DNA of 64,000 nucleotides from Brevibacillus sp. SYP-B805 (GCF_011059135.1 NZ_JAALGD010000013.1:62001-126000), one strand, 5' to 3'; positions 7,800-16,563 are shown, counted from the first letter of the stretch. The notes: a model not told the origin generated them from the letters alone. Made by a program: numbers and translations.

Positions 7800-9623
7800 T
7801 TATCCTTTGGCCGTGACCGAGTGGGCGCTTGCTTCTCCATAGCCTCTGTCGCCGGGAGGCAGTTCGGTGATTTTGACAGGCTCATACGCCAGGGACGGCT
7901 GGTCGGCCCCCACCGGCCAATAAGCCAGGGTCCGCTTCAGCCAGTTGACATCATCCCGCTTGGGGAAATCCTCCCGGTAATGGCTGCCCCGGCTCTCCTG
8001 GCGGGCCAGCGCACCGGCCGCGATGCAATAAGCCAGGCGGATCATGCCGGTAATCCGCAGGGCGGCGGCCAATTCGGGATTGGCTCCCCGGCCGTCGCTT
8101 CTGAGGCCGACGCGCAGGGAGCGCTGGTGCAGCTCGTGCAGTTTGGCAACCGCCTTTTGCAGCGGTTCTTCGGATCGGAAAATCCCGACATGTTCCGAAA
8201 GCGTCTGTTCCATCTCCCGGCGCAGCTGGTACACGTTCTCCCTGCCATGGCGGCCTTCGATCAGTGCCTGGATGCGGTCCTCCTGGAACCGGACCTGTTC
8301 CTCGATCAAGGCGGAGGAGACGTGGTAGGAGGCTTCTTTGGCACAGGCGGCGATTTTGCCCCCCACGATCATGCCGGCCACGACTGTTTCCGCCAGGGAG
8401 TTGCCGCCCAGCCGGTTGAAGCCGTGCATGTCCCAGCAGGCGGCTTCCCCCAGGGCAAAAAGTCCTTCCAGGCCGTAAGCCATGCCGTCGATATTGGTGC
8501 GGATGCCGCCCATGCTGTAGTGCTGCGTCGGGCGGACGGGAATCAGATCGTGGACCGGATCTATGCCGGCAAAGTTGCGGCAGATCGTGGCGATCTCCCG
8601 CAGGTTAGTGTTGATGTGCCTGGCCCCGAGATGGCGGATGTCGAGCCAGACATGGGCACCGTACGGGCTTTCCACGCCATATCCGCTGCGGATATGCTGC
8701 ATGATGCGGCGGGACACCACGTCGCGGGAAGCCAGTTCTTTTTTGTTCGGTTCGTAGTCGGGCATGAAGCGGTGCAGGTTTTTATCCAGGAGGTAGCCGC
8801 CGTCGCCCCGCGCCCCTTCCGTAATCAGGATCCAGGAGGGAACGATCCCTGTCGGGTGGAACTGGACCGCCTCCATGTTCCCCAGCGGAACCACCCCCGT
8901 TTCCAATGCGACAAACATGCCGCTTCCTTCGTTGATGACGGCGTTGGTGGAGGCACCGTACAGTCGGCCGTATCCGCCCGTGGCGATCACGGTCGCTTTG
9001 GCCGTGTAGGCGCGCAGTTTCCCCGTGCGCAGGCAGCGGGCGACGACACCGAGACATCGTTTGCCGTCGTGAATGAGAGAAAGGACTTCGGTTCGGTCAT
9101 GGACGGGGATGCCCATCTTTAGCACGACGCTGTCCATGGTATAAAGCAGGGTGTGGCCGGTGCCATCGGCCGTATAGCATGTACGCCATTTGGCCGTGCC
9201 GCCGAAGTTGCGGGCGGTGATCAGCCCTTCCTTTGCCGGGTCTTCCTGAATCTCTTTGCCGTCGTACAGGCGCGTGCCGGGCACCACCCGGTTCCAGGGG
9301 ACGCCCCAGTACGACATTTGCCGGACGGCGATCGGAGCCGTCTCGGCGAAGAGGCGGGCCACATCCTGATCACAGCCCCAGTCCGAGCCTTTCACCGTAT
9401 CGGCGAAGTGGATATCCGGATTGTCCCCTTTTCCCATGGCGCTGTTGCCCAGGGAGGCCTGCATGCCGCCCTGCGCCGCCGAGCTGTGGGAGCGGCGGGG
9501 AGGAACGAGGCTCAGGAGAATGACACGGAGGCCGTGCGAAGCCGCCTCCACCGCTGCCCGTTCACCGGCCAGGCCTGCTCCGACGATGATGACGTCTGTC
9601 ATGAAATGGTCGTATCGGCTCAT
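7800..9623 (-). CDS. frdA: Fumarate reductase/succinate dehydrogenase flavoprotein, Wolinella-like
   Basis: A 607-residue FAD subunit that interconverts fumarate and succinate at the inner face of the membrane. The dinucleotide motif is VGAGLAG (residues 14-20). The covalent FAD histidine is H46 in RRSHSSAAQGGMQ. The substrate-side segments TEGARGDGG, MPDYEPNKKELASRDVVSRR and HGFNRLGGNSLAE are present. From memory the last stretches and MQASLGNS, TVKGSDWGCDQ and KWRTCYTADGTGHT match Wolinella succinogenes FrdA much more closely than B. subtilis SdhA. ATG 9623 lies 3 bp after frdC; an internal ATG at 9602 is an alternative start. Confidence 0.93.
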   Translation of the reverse strand: MSRYDHFMTDVIIVGAGLAGERAAVEAASHGLRVILLSLVPPRRSHSSAAQGGMQASLGNSAMGKGDNPDIHFADTVKGSDWGCDQDVARLFAETAPIAVRQMSYWGVPWNRVVPGTRLYDGKEIQEDPAKEGLITARNFGGTAKWRTCYTADGTGHTLLYTMDSVVLKMGIPVHDRTEVLSLIHDGKRCLGVVARCLRTGKLRAYTAKATVIATGGYGRLYGASTNAVINEGSGMFVALETGVVPLGNMEAVQFHPTGIVPSWILITEGARGDGGYLLDKNLHRFMPDYEPNKKELASRDVVSRRIMQHIRSGYGVESPYGAHVWLDIRHLGARHINTNLREIATICRNFAGIDPVHDLIPVRPTQHYSMGGIRTNIDGMAYGLEGLFALGEAACWDMHGFNRLGGNSLAETVVAGMIVGGKIAACAKEASYHVSSALIEEQVRFQEDRIQALIEGRHGRENVYQLRREMEQTLSEHVGIFRSEEPLQKAVAKLHELHQRSLRVGLRSDGRGANPELAAALRITGMIRLAYCIAAGALARQESRGSHYREDFPKRDDVNWLKRTLAYWPVGADQPSLAYEPVKITELPPGDRGYGEASAHSVTAKG

Positions 9624-9626
9624 CCT

Positions 9627-10262
9627 TCAACCCCCCAGCGAATAAAATGCCCACAGGCTCAACAGGCCAAGCCCGATCGTACAGACGGTAATGACGGTCA
9701 GCACCCTCTTCAGGCTGTGCCGCTTCACAAACCCCCATTTCACCAGCGTCCGGTAGAGGCCGACGCTGGCATGGTATTCGGCAAGAAAGAGCAGAACGAT
9801 ATAAAAGCCGAGCATCCACGAATGGACCCGATCGGCGCTCAAGGTCGCATCAATGCCGACATAGACGACCACGAACACATGGATAATGATCAGGAGCAGC
9901 ATGGCGCTGCCCGTGACGGCCTGGAACAGCCATGACCAGGTATCCGGATGCCTGATGATGGCGGCGTGCTTCCAGACGATCTTTTGTTCCTGCCAGCGCC
10001 CCGGTATCCGCCGCAAAACCGCGCCGACATGCGTGGCAACCGTCAGGATGATAAAGATGACGGCGAGATCGAGCAGCCGGAACCGTTCCATAAAGTGGGC
10101 CAGGGCGTCAAACGCCTGAATGCCCAACAGGATGCTGGCGACAAAAAGCATGTGCGTCCACAGGAAGCCAACCAGCAGCAAGCCGCTTACTGTCTGGGCC
10201 GCTTCCACCAAAAAGTCGGTTTTGTTGCCAGGGGTCAAGGCCCTCTGCAACTGCATACCCAT
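9627..10262 (-). CDS. frdC: Fumarate reductase/succinate dehydrogenase cytochrome b subunit, di-heme type
   Basis: A 211-residue membrane anchor with five predicted helices carrying quinone and two haems (type B complex II). Histidines that could be haem ligands lie in GFLWTHMLF, VATHVGAVL, IIIHVFVV and EYHASVGLYRTLVKWGF. The last segment closely resembles the equivalent in Wolinella FrdC (ELHGSVGLYR type). ATG 10262 follows GAGGAGGGTGA. It is the first enzyme gene of frdCAB, 41 bp downstream of a small zinc-ribbon gene on the same strand. Menaquinol oxidation with fumarate or succinate:menaquinone reduction are both possible. Confidence 0.88.
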   Translation of the reverse strand: MGMQLQRALTPGNKTDFLVEAAQTVSGLLLVGFLWTHMLFVASILLGIQAFDALAHFMERFRLLDLAVIFIILTVATHVGAVLRRIPGRWQEQKIVWKHAAIIRHPDTWSWLFQAVTGSAMLLLIIIHVFVVVYVGIDATLSADRVHSWMLGFYIVLLFLAEYHASVGLYRTLVKWGFVKRHSLKRVLTVITVCTIGLGLLSLWAFYSLGG

Positions 10263-10303
10263 TCACCCTCCTCGAGGTGAGACCCTGTCAGACGGTGCAG
10301 CCC

Positions 10304-10471
10304 TTACGGCGTGTTGGAACCGCCTTCCCTTGACAGAGGATCAAACACCTTCCCGCATTTGGTACAGACCAGGGCCGGAACCTGAAAATCATACGCGTCA
10401 TCGTACAGCAACGGATGATCCGACCGATTCTCCACCTTCGTCGCAGCGCCACAGCAGGGAGACAGCTTCAT
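10304..10471 (-). CDS. Small zinc-ribbon protein upstream of frdCAB
   Basis: A 55-residue protein with two CxxC knuckles, CCGAAT near residue 6 (SPCCGA) and VCTKCGKVF near residue 36, which together look like a four-cysteine zinc ribbon. ATG 10471 has AAGGAAGG about 8 bp upstream, and the gap to frdC is 41 bp, so it is probably in the same transcript. No catalytic motif. It could be an assembly or regulatory factor for the complex, but this is inference from position only. Confidence 0.6.
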   Translation of the reverse strand: MKLSPCCGAATKVENRSDHPLLYDDAYDFQVPALVCTKCGKVFDPLSREGGSNTP

Positions 10472-10709
10472 GCTTTTCCTTCCTTTCCGCGCGAGATTTG
10501 CTGTGGTGAATCCGTAAAGAAATCTCCATGTTGATCTGAGAAGGATCAGTTGGATCATGTCATGGTATGTAGTAAAGAATATTCGGGATACGGTGCAAAC
10601 ATGCTGTGAGACGGCGTGTTTTCCACCCTTGCGCCAAGGCGCGTGATATGTTTTACTCAAATAGCTGATATCCTTTTTGGAATGATTCAGGTAAATGGAG
10701 GGAATCTGG

Positions 10710-11417
10710 ATGAGCATACATATTGGCGCCAAAGAAGGGCAGATCGCAGACAAGATCCTGCTGCCGGGAGATCCGCTCCGCGCGAAGTATATCGCGGAGA
10801 ATTTCCTGGAGAATGCCGTCTGCTACAACGAAGTGCGCGGCATGCTGGGCTTTACGGGAACCTATAAGGGAGAGCGCGTTTCCGTGCAGGGAACCGGAAT
10901 GGGGGTCCCGTCCATTTCCATCTATGTCCATGAACTGATCGAAAGCTATGGGGTGAAAAGCCTGATCCGCGTCGGCACGTGCGGCGCCCTGCAGGAGGCG
11001 ATCAAGGTGCGGGATGTGATCCTCGCCATGTCCGCCTCCACCGATTCGGCGGTCAACCGGCTCCGTTTCAAGGGAATTGATTACGCGCCGACCGCCAGCT
11101 TCGATCTGTTGAAAAAAGCGTACGATGTGGCAGCAGCCGCGAAGATGTCGGTCCATGTGGGCAGCATCTTTACCAGCGATTCGTTCTACAGCGATGATCA
11201 GGAGATCACCAAGCTCCTGAGCAAGCACGGAGCGCTGGCCGTCGAGATGGAAGCGGCCGCTTTGTACACCATCGCGGCCAAGTTTAACGTGAACGCGTTG
11301 GCCATTCTGACCGTCAGCGACCATTTGATCACCGGGGAGCTGACGACGGCGGAAGAGCGCCAAACCACCTTTAACCAGATGATCCAGGTCGCACTGGATG
11401 CCATTATCCAGCCGTAA
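10710..11417 (+). CDS. deoD: Purine-nucleoside phosphorylase
   Basis: A 235-residue hexameric-type phosphorylase that cleaves purine (deoxy)nucleosides with phosphate to base and (deoxy)ribose-1-phosphate in salvage. Recognised by [39 protein letters not shown] (phosphate site) and [16 protein letters not shown] (ribose-binding Met-Glu) and [10 protein letters not shown], with the catalytic aspartate, follow. Length fits B. subtilis DeoD (233). ATG 10710 follows GGAGGGA; an earlier in-frame ATG at 10695 overlaps that site. Monocistronic with a strong terminator. Confidence 0.96.
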   Translation: MSIHIGAKEGQIADKILLPGDPLRAKYIAENFLENAVCYNEVRGMLGFTGTYKGERVSVQGTGMGVPSISIYVHELIESYGVKSLIRVGTCGALQEAIKVRDVILAMSASTDSAVNRLRFKGIDYAPTASFDLLKKAYDVAAAAKMSVHVGSIFTSDSFYSDDQEITKLLSKHGALAVEMEAAALYTIAAKFNVNALAILTVSDHLITGELTTAEERQTTFNQMIQVALDAIIQP

Positions 11418-11425
11418 CACCATGC

Positions 11426-11460
11426 AAACTGCGCAGAACCTTGTTCTGCGCAGTTTTTTT
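11426..11460 (+). terminator. Strong intrinsic terminator after deoD
   Basis: A 13-bp stem, AAACTGCGCAGAA (11426-11438) with TTCTGCGCAGTTT (11444-11456), followed by T tract. Confidence 0.9.
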
Positions 11461-11478
11461 GGGTGGATCTTTACAAAA

Positions 11479-11500
11479 TATGTTACTATACAGTAATATA
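11479..11500 (+). promoter_or_regulatory. 22-bp imperfect palindrome, likely ArsR-family operator
   Basis: The dyad around TTACTATACAGTAA (18 of 22 positions symmetric) lies 30 bp before the SRPBCC gene, where the promoter -10 would be. ArsR/SmtB repressors bind imperfect AT-rich dyads of this type, and the operon's second gene is such a repressor. Confidence 0.5.
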
Positions 11501-11529
11501 TAAGAAACATTTCCCATTGGAGGTGCAAT

Positions 11530-11976
11530 ATGGTAAAGGTTGAACGGTCGGTCGTGATCCATGCGCCGCTGCAGGTGGTGTGGGAGCTTCTGGCGACACA
11601 GGAAGGGATGCGTCGGTGGTTTGAGGAGGATATGGAGATTGACGTCCGCATCGGAGGCAAGCATCGGCATGTGGACAAAGAGACGGGCCAGCTGATCACG
11701 GGTGAGGTTTTGGAACTGGTTCCGCATCAGCGGTTGGTCTTGTCCTGGTTGGAAGATGGGCCGGACACGGATTGGGTCCATCCGATCCGGTTCTCCTTCA
11801 CCCTGGCGGAACATCCGGAGGGGACGGTTGTTCATTTTGTGACGGACGGGTTTGAGAAAATCGGCAAACCGACATGGTGGCAGACGTTTGAAGCTTATGA
11901 CAGGGGGGCGGATCGTCACAAGCTTCTGTGGAAGCTGAGGGAGGCGGCGGAGGGCAATCATGTCGACCGACGCTGA
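11530..11976 (+). CDS. SRPBCC (AHSA1-like) domain protein
   Basis: A 148-residue START/Bet v 1-like ligand-binding protein: VERSVVIHAPLQVVWELLATQEGMRRWFEED opens the fold and ends with the long C-terminal helix. Members bind hydrophobic ligands or act with ArsR partners. ATG 11530 has TTGGAGGTG upstream. Its last 17 bases overlap the start of the ArsR gene, so the two are translationally coupled; the SRPBCC-ArsR pair is common in Bacillota. Ligand unknown. Confidence 0.82.
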   Translation: MVKVERSVVIHAPLQVVWELLATQEGMRRWFEEDMEIDVRIGGKHRHVDKETGQLITGEVLELVPHQRLVLSWLEDGPDTDWVHPIRFSFTLAEHPEGTVVHFVTDGFEKIGKPTWWQTFEAYDRGADRHKLLWKLREAAEGNHVDRR

Positions 11977-12319
11977 CAGACTGCAGGAATTGTTCCGGGC
12001 CCTGGGGGATGCGACTCGCCGGACGATCCTTGATCTGCTGGCCCAACACGGCCCCATGACCGTGACCCGGCTGGCCGATCATTTCCCCCACCTCGTCCGC
12101 TCCGGCATCTCCAAGCATTTGATGGAGCTGCGCCGATTGCAGCTGGTTCATGACAACAAACGGGGACGGGAGCGTTATTACCGGATCAATGCGGAGACGA
12201 TCAGCCAACTGCTCCGTCCGTGGGTCGCGAAATATGAAAAGTATTGGGACGACCGGCTGCATAACCTGAAACAGGCGGCGGAAGAACAGGCGAACACCAA
12301 AAAGGAGGATCGCCCGTGA
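11960..12319 (+). CDS. ArsR family transcriptional regulator
   Basis: A 119-residue winged helix: LQELFRALGDATRRTILDLLAQHGPMTVTRLADHF, then HLVRSGISKHLMELRRLQLVHDNKRGRERYYRIN as recognition helix and wing. There are no cysteines in the recognition helix, so it is probably not an arsenic or metal sensor; it belongs to the type paired with SRPBCC proteins. Overlaps the preceding gene by 17 bp. Likely autoregulates through the dyad at 11479-11500. Confidence 0.88.
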   Translation: MSTDADRLQELFRALGDATRRTILDLLAQHGPMTVTRLADHFPHLVRSGISKHLMELRRLQLVHDNKRGRERYYRINAETISQLLRPWVAKYEKYWDDRLHNLKQAAEEQANTKKEDRP

Positions 12320-12412
12320 AATTGCCATATCTCAGTCGTCCGAATCATGGTTTTCACGACAGCGGCGGGCTGACCAAGGCGGCTCCATGCCGGGAGAAAG
12401 GGGAGGATTCAC

Positions 12413-13234
12413 ATGTATTGCCATTTGGAACAGGTTTCCGTCCATTATGAAGTGCGGGGAGAAGGCAGGCCGATTCTGTTGATCCACGGCTTTGGGCCTG
12501 ACCACCGGCTGATGATGGGGTGCTTTGAACCGCTGTTTGCTAGCAGGCCGGGATGGCGGCGTATCTATCTGGATTTGCCAGGCATGGGGAAAACGAAAGG
12601 GGAAGCGTGGATCAACAGCTCGGATGACATGCTGGATGTTGTCCTGCGGTTTATCGATGCGGTGATCCCGGAAGAGCGCTTCCTTGTGGCAGGTGAATCG
12701 TACGGCGGGTATCTGGCCAGGGGCATTGTTTATCGCCGGCCGGAGCAGGTAAATGGCTTGGCCCTGATCTGTCCTGCCATCGAGCCGGAATCCTCCAAAC
12801 GGGATGTGCCGGCCCATCAGGTATTTGACCAGGATGAGGCGCTGCTGGCCGAACTGACGCCCGCGGAGAGGGAGGAATTCGCCTCCGTGGCCGTCGTGCA
12901 GGACCGCTACAATTGGGAACGGTTCAACGAGGAGATTTATGCGGGTCTTCAGCTTGCGGATGAAGCGTTTCTGCAGAAGATCAAGCGGCGCTATGCGTTC
13001 AGCGTCGATGTGGATGCCTTGTCCGAGCCGTTTGCCAAGCCTGCGCTATTCCTGATGGGACGGCAGGATCGGTTTGTGGGGTATCGGGATGCGTGGCGGA
13101 TCCTGGAGAACTATCCGCGGGCTTCCTTTGCGGTCCTGGATCGGGCGGGACATAATCTGCAGGTGGAGCAGCAGCGGCTGTTTGACGAGTTGGTCGGCGA
13201 GTGGCTGGAGCGGGTACAAAAGGAAACGAGATAG
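12413..13234 (+). CDS. Alpha/beta hydrolase
   Basis: A 273-residue alpha/beta-fold hydrolase. Oxyanion-hole region LLIHGFG (residues 22-28), nucleophile elbow GESYGG with S96, acid in GRQDRFVGY (about 220) and base in RAGHNLQVE (about 247). ATG 12413 follows GGGGAGGATTCAC. It lies 94 bp after the ArsR gene on the same strand and may be read through from it. Between them a GTG at 12316 with a good ribosome site opens only 44 codons and overlaps this gene; I do not call it. Substrate cannot be deduced; lactonase, esterase or thioesterase roles are possible. Confidence 0.85.
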   Translation: MYCHLEQVSVHYEVRGEGRPILLIHGFGPDHRLMMGCFEPLFASRPGWRRIYLDLPGMGKTKGEAWINSSDDMLDVVLRFIDAVIPEERFLVAGESYGGYLARGIVYRRPEQVNGLALICPAIEPESSKRDVPAHQVFDQDEALLAELTPAEREEFASVAVVQDRYNWERFNEEIYAGLQLADEAFLQKIKRRYAFSVDVDALSEPFAKPALFLMGRQDRFVGYRDAWRILENYPRASFAVLDRAGHNLQVEQQRLFDELVGEWLERVQKETR

Positions 13235-13270
13235 GCGCGAGGGCGGAGCAGCAAGCGCGCGGGATCAACC

Positions 13271-13299
13271 AGAGAGGGAAGCCCCCTCTCTTTCTTTTT
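13271..13299 (+). terminator. Intrinsic terminator after alpha/beta hydrolase
   Basis: AGAGAGGG/CCCTCTCT with AAGCC loop, followed by TTCTTTTT. Confidence 0.8.
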
Positions 13300-13332
13300 G
13301 CCCAATGTTGTGGTAAGATAGAAACAAAATAG

Positions 13333-13344
13333 GAACATATGTTC
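13333..13344 (+). promoter_or_regulatory. LexA (DinR) SOS box
   Basis: GAACATATGTTC is a perfect dyad and fits the Gram-positive LexA consensus CGAACRNRYGTTYC in its core (A-T-A-T satisfies RNRY). It lies 24 bp before the start of the radical SAM gene, just after a possible -10 (TAAGAT), where bound LexA would block transcription. Confidence 0.75.
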
Positions 13345-13367
13345 TTGTATAAGGGAGGGATGCACGC

Positions 13368-14333
13368 ATGGCGAGGAAAACCTACCAGGAAATCGTGACG
13401 AAGCAGACAATGAACCGGGTGAAGGCGCCAAGCATGCCGTTTGACTGGTCCATCAACCCTTACCGGGGCTGTACCCATGGCTGTAGCTTCTGCTATGCAC
13501 GGCCCACCCACACTTTTCTCGGCATGCATGCGGATGATACCTTCCAAAACCATATCTTGCTGAAAACCAATGCGGCGCAGGCGCTGGAAGAGCAGCTGGC
13601 CAAAATGGCGAAACGGCAGCGGGGAGATCTGGAAGCGGTCGCGCGGCAGGTGGGGCTGGTCGCGATCGGGACGGCGACCGATCCCTATCAGCCGGTGGAA
13701 GCGAAGGCGCAGCTGACCCGCGAATGCCTGAAGGTGCTGGCCCGCTACCGGATTCCCGCCACGATCACCACCCGCTCTCCGCTGATTCTGCGCGATCTGG
13801 ATGTGCTGCGCAGCATGCGGATCACGTCGATCAATATCAGTGTCAACACCGTCAATGCCGAGCTGTGTCGCCGTTTGGAACCGGCGTCGCCCCACCCGGC
13901 CAAAAGGCTGGAGACGGTTGCCCGGCTGGTGGAAAACGGCCTGCCCGCCGGGATTTTTATCGCGCCGATCCTGCCTTTCCTGACGGATTCCGCGTCAGAG
14001 CTGGAAGCATTGATCGTCCAGGCCAAGGAGCACGGGGCCCGGTTTGCGATGCCGTCCGTGCTGCGTCTCGTGCCCGAGGTGAAGGCGTGGTATGTCAAGG
14101 CCCTGCGGGAGCATTTTCCCGCGCATGTCCCCGATACGCTCGCCCTCTATCGCTCCGCCTATCCGCCGGAAGCTTATGCGGAGACGTTGGGCATGCGCGT
14201 GCGGGCCCTGCTCGCCCGATACGGCCTGCCGACCGGGATCACGCCGCCCGATTGGCCGAAGCATGAGCCAGGGGCGATCATGCCGGAACACCGGCCCGAA
14301 GAGGGAGAGCAGCTTTCCTTCTCCTTCGATTGA
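13368..14333 (+). CDS. Radical SAM protein, SPL/Rv2578c-like family
   Basis: A 321-residue radical S-adenosylmethionine protein. The [4Fe-4S] motif CxxxCxxC is CTHGCSFC (C35, C39, C42), preceded by SINPYRGC as in spore photoproduct lyase-like proteins. GTATDPYQPVE and TITTRSPLILRDLD are further family stretches. ATG 13368 follows AAGGGAGGG. A near-perfect LexA box in the promoter makes it a predicted DNA-damage-inducible gene. The tail ends EGEQLSFSFD, which resembles sliding-clamp-binding peptides (QLxxF-type), although this is weak. True spore photoproduct lyase activity is not shown: sequence and length (B. subtilis SplB is 342) only place it in the superfamily. Confidence 0.82.
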   Translation: MARKTYQEIVTKQTMNRVKAPSMPFDWSINPYRGCTHGCSFCYARPTHTFLGMHADDTFQNHILLKTNAAQALEEQLAKMAKRQRGDLEAVARQVGLVAIGTATDPYQPVEAKAQLTRECLKVLARYRIPATITTRSPLILRDLDVLRSMRITSINISVNTVNAELCRRLEPASPHPAKRLETVARLVENGLPAGIFIAPILPFLTDSASELEALIVQAKEHGARFAMPSVLRLVPEVKAWYVKALREHFPAHVPDTLALYRSAYPPEAYAETLGMRVRALLARYGLPTGITPPDWPKHEPGAIMPEHRPEEGEQLSFSFD

Positions 14334-14344
14334 CCGGACGTCCC

Positions 14345-14394
14345 GGAAAACAAACCATGCCGACTCCCCGCTGAGACGGATAGCCGGCATGGTT
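14345..14394 (-). terminator. Intrinsic terminator for leftward gene 14509-15183
   Basis: AACCATGCCG (14353-14362) pairs with CGGCATGGTT (14385-14394); read leftward the stem is followed by TGTTTT. Confidence 0.65.
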
Positions 14395-14508
14395 GAACAT
14401 GTCCCGGGGAACATCTTCCCCGCATCACGCATACAGTATAACGCGTTCCATTATTTCTCACGCAAGGATGTGGCATTCGCTACATTTCTTGCCTTTTTTC
14501 TCTCCTCA

Positions 14509-15183
14509 TCAGGATAAGCCCGGTACGTGCAGGGTTTTCAGATGCTGCAGGTTCCATAAGAGAGTCTCTCCATTCGCATTTTTCATTTCCGCCTTGCTGC
14601 TTTCCACCCTTTCAAGCAGCCCGATTTTATCCGGGTGATCCCCCAGATCAAAGACAACCAGATTCCCTTCCAGTCTTTTGCACTGCTGTTCAAACGAACG
14701 GGATAAGGGAATGGTAACCGGACTGACCGGGAAGCAATGAGGCTGAAGCGCATAGGGAGTCGTGTTATCCGGATACGGGACCACCCATTTTACATGGTCG
14801 AGGGGAACGAAAACGGTCTTGTAGATGGGGGAATAGAAGGCAAAATAGTCATTCATGATGCTCGTGAGATACCCGTGGATCGCGTTGTTCCCCGTCACAT
14901 AAAGCTCGATGAAGCGTCCCTTGGCATTCTCCAGCATCTTCCGGTAGGAAATGCTGTCCGTTTGATGATGAATGGGGACGTCGGGAATATTCACCAACTC
15001 GTATTCTTGGCGGGCAGAGGATTTGATGGATTGTACATGAACCAAGGGGATATAGAAAAACTTCTCTTTGCTGTATAGAACCAGGATGTCTAATCCGGCG
15101 TCAATCAGGATTCCTTCCTTCTGTTTTTTTCCGGCGATTTCCATGACAATGTTCGTTCCAACCCATTGATGAAAAGGGTTCAT
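14509..15183 (-). CDS. Unknown protein, possibly DUF2642/LSM-like repeats
   Basis: A 224-residue soluble protein. Two stretches look alike: residues 5-55 (WVGTNIVMEIAGKKQKEGILIDAG, then FFYIPLVHVQSI) and residues 85-140 (AKGRFIELYVTGNNAIHGYLTSIMND, then TVFVPLDHVKWV). Each is a small beta-rich unit with a 'G..V.IYI.G...GIL......' pattern that recalls DUF2642 spore-coat-like proteins. A third copy may lie at 175-215. ATG 15183 follows GGGAGGTTGTCAGA. It sits 28 bp downstream of the permease gene on the same strand and may be cotranscribed. Function unknown. Confidence 0.6.
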   Translation of the reverse strand: MNPFHQWVGTNIVMEIAGKKQKEGILIDAGLDILVLYSKEKFFYIPLVHVQSIKSSARQEYELVNIPDVPIHHQTDSISYRKMLENAKGRFIELYVTGNNAIHGYLTSIMNDYFAFYSPIYKTVFVPLDHVKWVVPYPDNTTPYALQPHCFPVSPVTIPLSRSFEQQCKRLEGNLVVFDLGDHPDKIGLLERVESSKAEMKNANGETLLWNLQHLKTLHVPGLS

Positions 15184-15210
15184 TCTGACAACCTCCCGGC
15201 AGCTGTTTCA

Positions 15211-16563
15211 TTAGAAAATCCAAGCGACCCAATAGTAGAGCAGCACTAACGTGAAGATCAAGGTTGGCGGGATGACGATCGCGGTCACCCGCACATATTC
15301 TCCCCAGCTGATTTTCACCTTGGATTTCTTTAAAATGTGCATCCAGATGAGGGTCGCAAGCGTCCCGATCGGCAGCAACAGGGAACCGATATCACTGCCG
15401 ATGACGTTTGCAAGGTAGGAGATTTTCAAGGTGAGGGGATCCAGCCCCATATTGGTTAACGTCAGCGTTCCGATCATCAGGGCAGGATGATTGTTAAACA
15501 GGTTGGACATCACGGACAGCAGGATGCCCATCATCACACTTGCCTGCAGCAGACTTCCCGACACGATGGGTTCCATGTAATGAACGAGCCATCTTGTCAG
15601 CCCGATGTTATGCAAGCCATAAATGATCACATACATGCTGAAGGCAAATGCGAAGATATGCCAGGGTGTTTTTTTCAACATATCGGCGGGTGAGATGCGC
15701 AAGGAATACCAGCGCCACCCGAGCAGTCCCACGGACCCAAGCACAGCCATCAGCGAGACGGGGATGTGGAGATAGGAAGCGACAAACAGACTCACACGTA
15801 CGGCAAGCACGAAGATCAGCATGTTGCGCATCAGGCGGGAACGATTCTCGGGCAGGAGGGAGGCCGAATCTTCCTTGAGCGGATGGGTGCCTCCCTGAAG
15901 GGAATACCGCCAGAAGCCTGGAGGGATATCCGGCAGACTGCGCGGCAGCAGGCGATAGAAGACGGCAAACAGGAGCAGCAGGAGGAAAAGGAGACCGGTC
16001 GTTGCGGGGACGAACATCATGGCGGTATGCATATACAGGTCCATACCGACAATTTTGAGGGCGATCAGGTTGACGATGTTGCTGACGCCGATGGGGGCGC
16101 TGGAAGCCGTCGCGATAAGGGCTCCAGACAGCAGATACGGGATTTTTTGGGAGTTTTTCACCTTCAGGTTATGCAGCAGCATGATCAAAATCGGTGTGGT
16201 GATCAAGATGCTGCCGTCATTGTTGACAAAAAGGGTCATGAGAAAACAGAGCAGGTTGGTGAACCAAAACAGGCGAATGCCGGACCCTTTTGCTTTTTTC
16301 GCCAGCTTTTCAGCCGTCCAGTGAAAAAAACCGAAGCTTTCCAGGACAATCGCCATGACGATCGTCGCGATAATCGTAATGGCCGCTCCGCTGATCGTAT
16401 CGGTTATCTTCCATAAATCGGCAAGGCTGACACTGCCGCTCAAGAGCACAAAAACCGCTCCGCACGTAGCTGGAATCGCCTCATTCACATGGGGGCGCCA
16501 AAAGATAAACAGGACGGTACATACGAAAGAAAGAATGGTAATGGGCACCATTAATTCGGACAT
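15211..16563 (-). CDS. ArsB/NhaD-type permease (arsenite or cation/anion transporter)
   Basis: A 450-residue integral membrane protein with about 11-12 helices. Family stretches include LCFLMTLFVNNDGSILITTPILI, SSAPIGVSNIVNLIA and MSNLFNNHPALMIGTLTL (the duplicated asparagine-rich half-helix hairpins of the ion transporter superfamily). ANVIGSDIGSLLLPIGTLATLIW is the typical ArsB C-terminal motif. ATG 16563 has AAAGGATG upstream. No arsR, arsC or other arsenic gene is adjacent, so arsenite export is a family guess; Na+ or carboxylate substrates remain possible. Confidence 0.8.
   Translation of the reverse strand: MSELMVPITILSFVCTVLFIFWRPHVNEAIPATCGAVFVLLSGSVSLADLWKITDTISGAAITIIATIVMAIVLESFGFFHWTAEKLAKKAKGSGIRLFWFTNLLCFLMTLFVNNDGSILITTPILIMLLHNLKVKNSQKIPYLLSGALIATASSAPIGVSNIVNLIALKIVGMDLYMHTAMMFVPATTGLLFLLLLLFAVFYRLLPRSLPDIPPGFWRYSLQGGTHPLKEDSASLLPENRSRLMRNMLIFVLAVRVSLFVASYLHIPVSLMAVLGSVGLLGWRWYSLRISPADMLKKTPWHIFAFAFSMYVIIYGLHNIGLTRWLVHYMEPIVSGSLLQASVMMGILLSVMSNLFNNHPALMIGTLTLTNMGLDPLTLKISYLANVIGSDIGSLLLPIGTLATLIWMHILKKSKVKISWGEYVRVTAIVIPPTLIFTLVLLYYWVAWIF

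Noticed and set aside
7698..9122. Open frame of 474 codons antisense to frdA
   Set aside because: It lies fully opposite a conserved enzyme, has no ribosome site or family motif, and long antisense frames are expected in GC-rich coding DNA.
12316..12450. 44-codon GTG frame between ArsR and hydrolase genes
   Set aside because: It has a good ribosome site but overlaps both neighbours and has no protein-like pattern; the site more likely serves no product or a leader.
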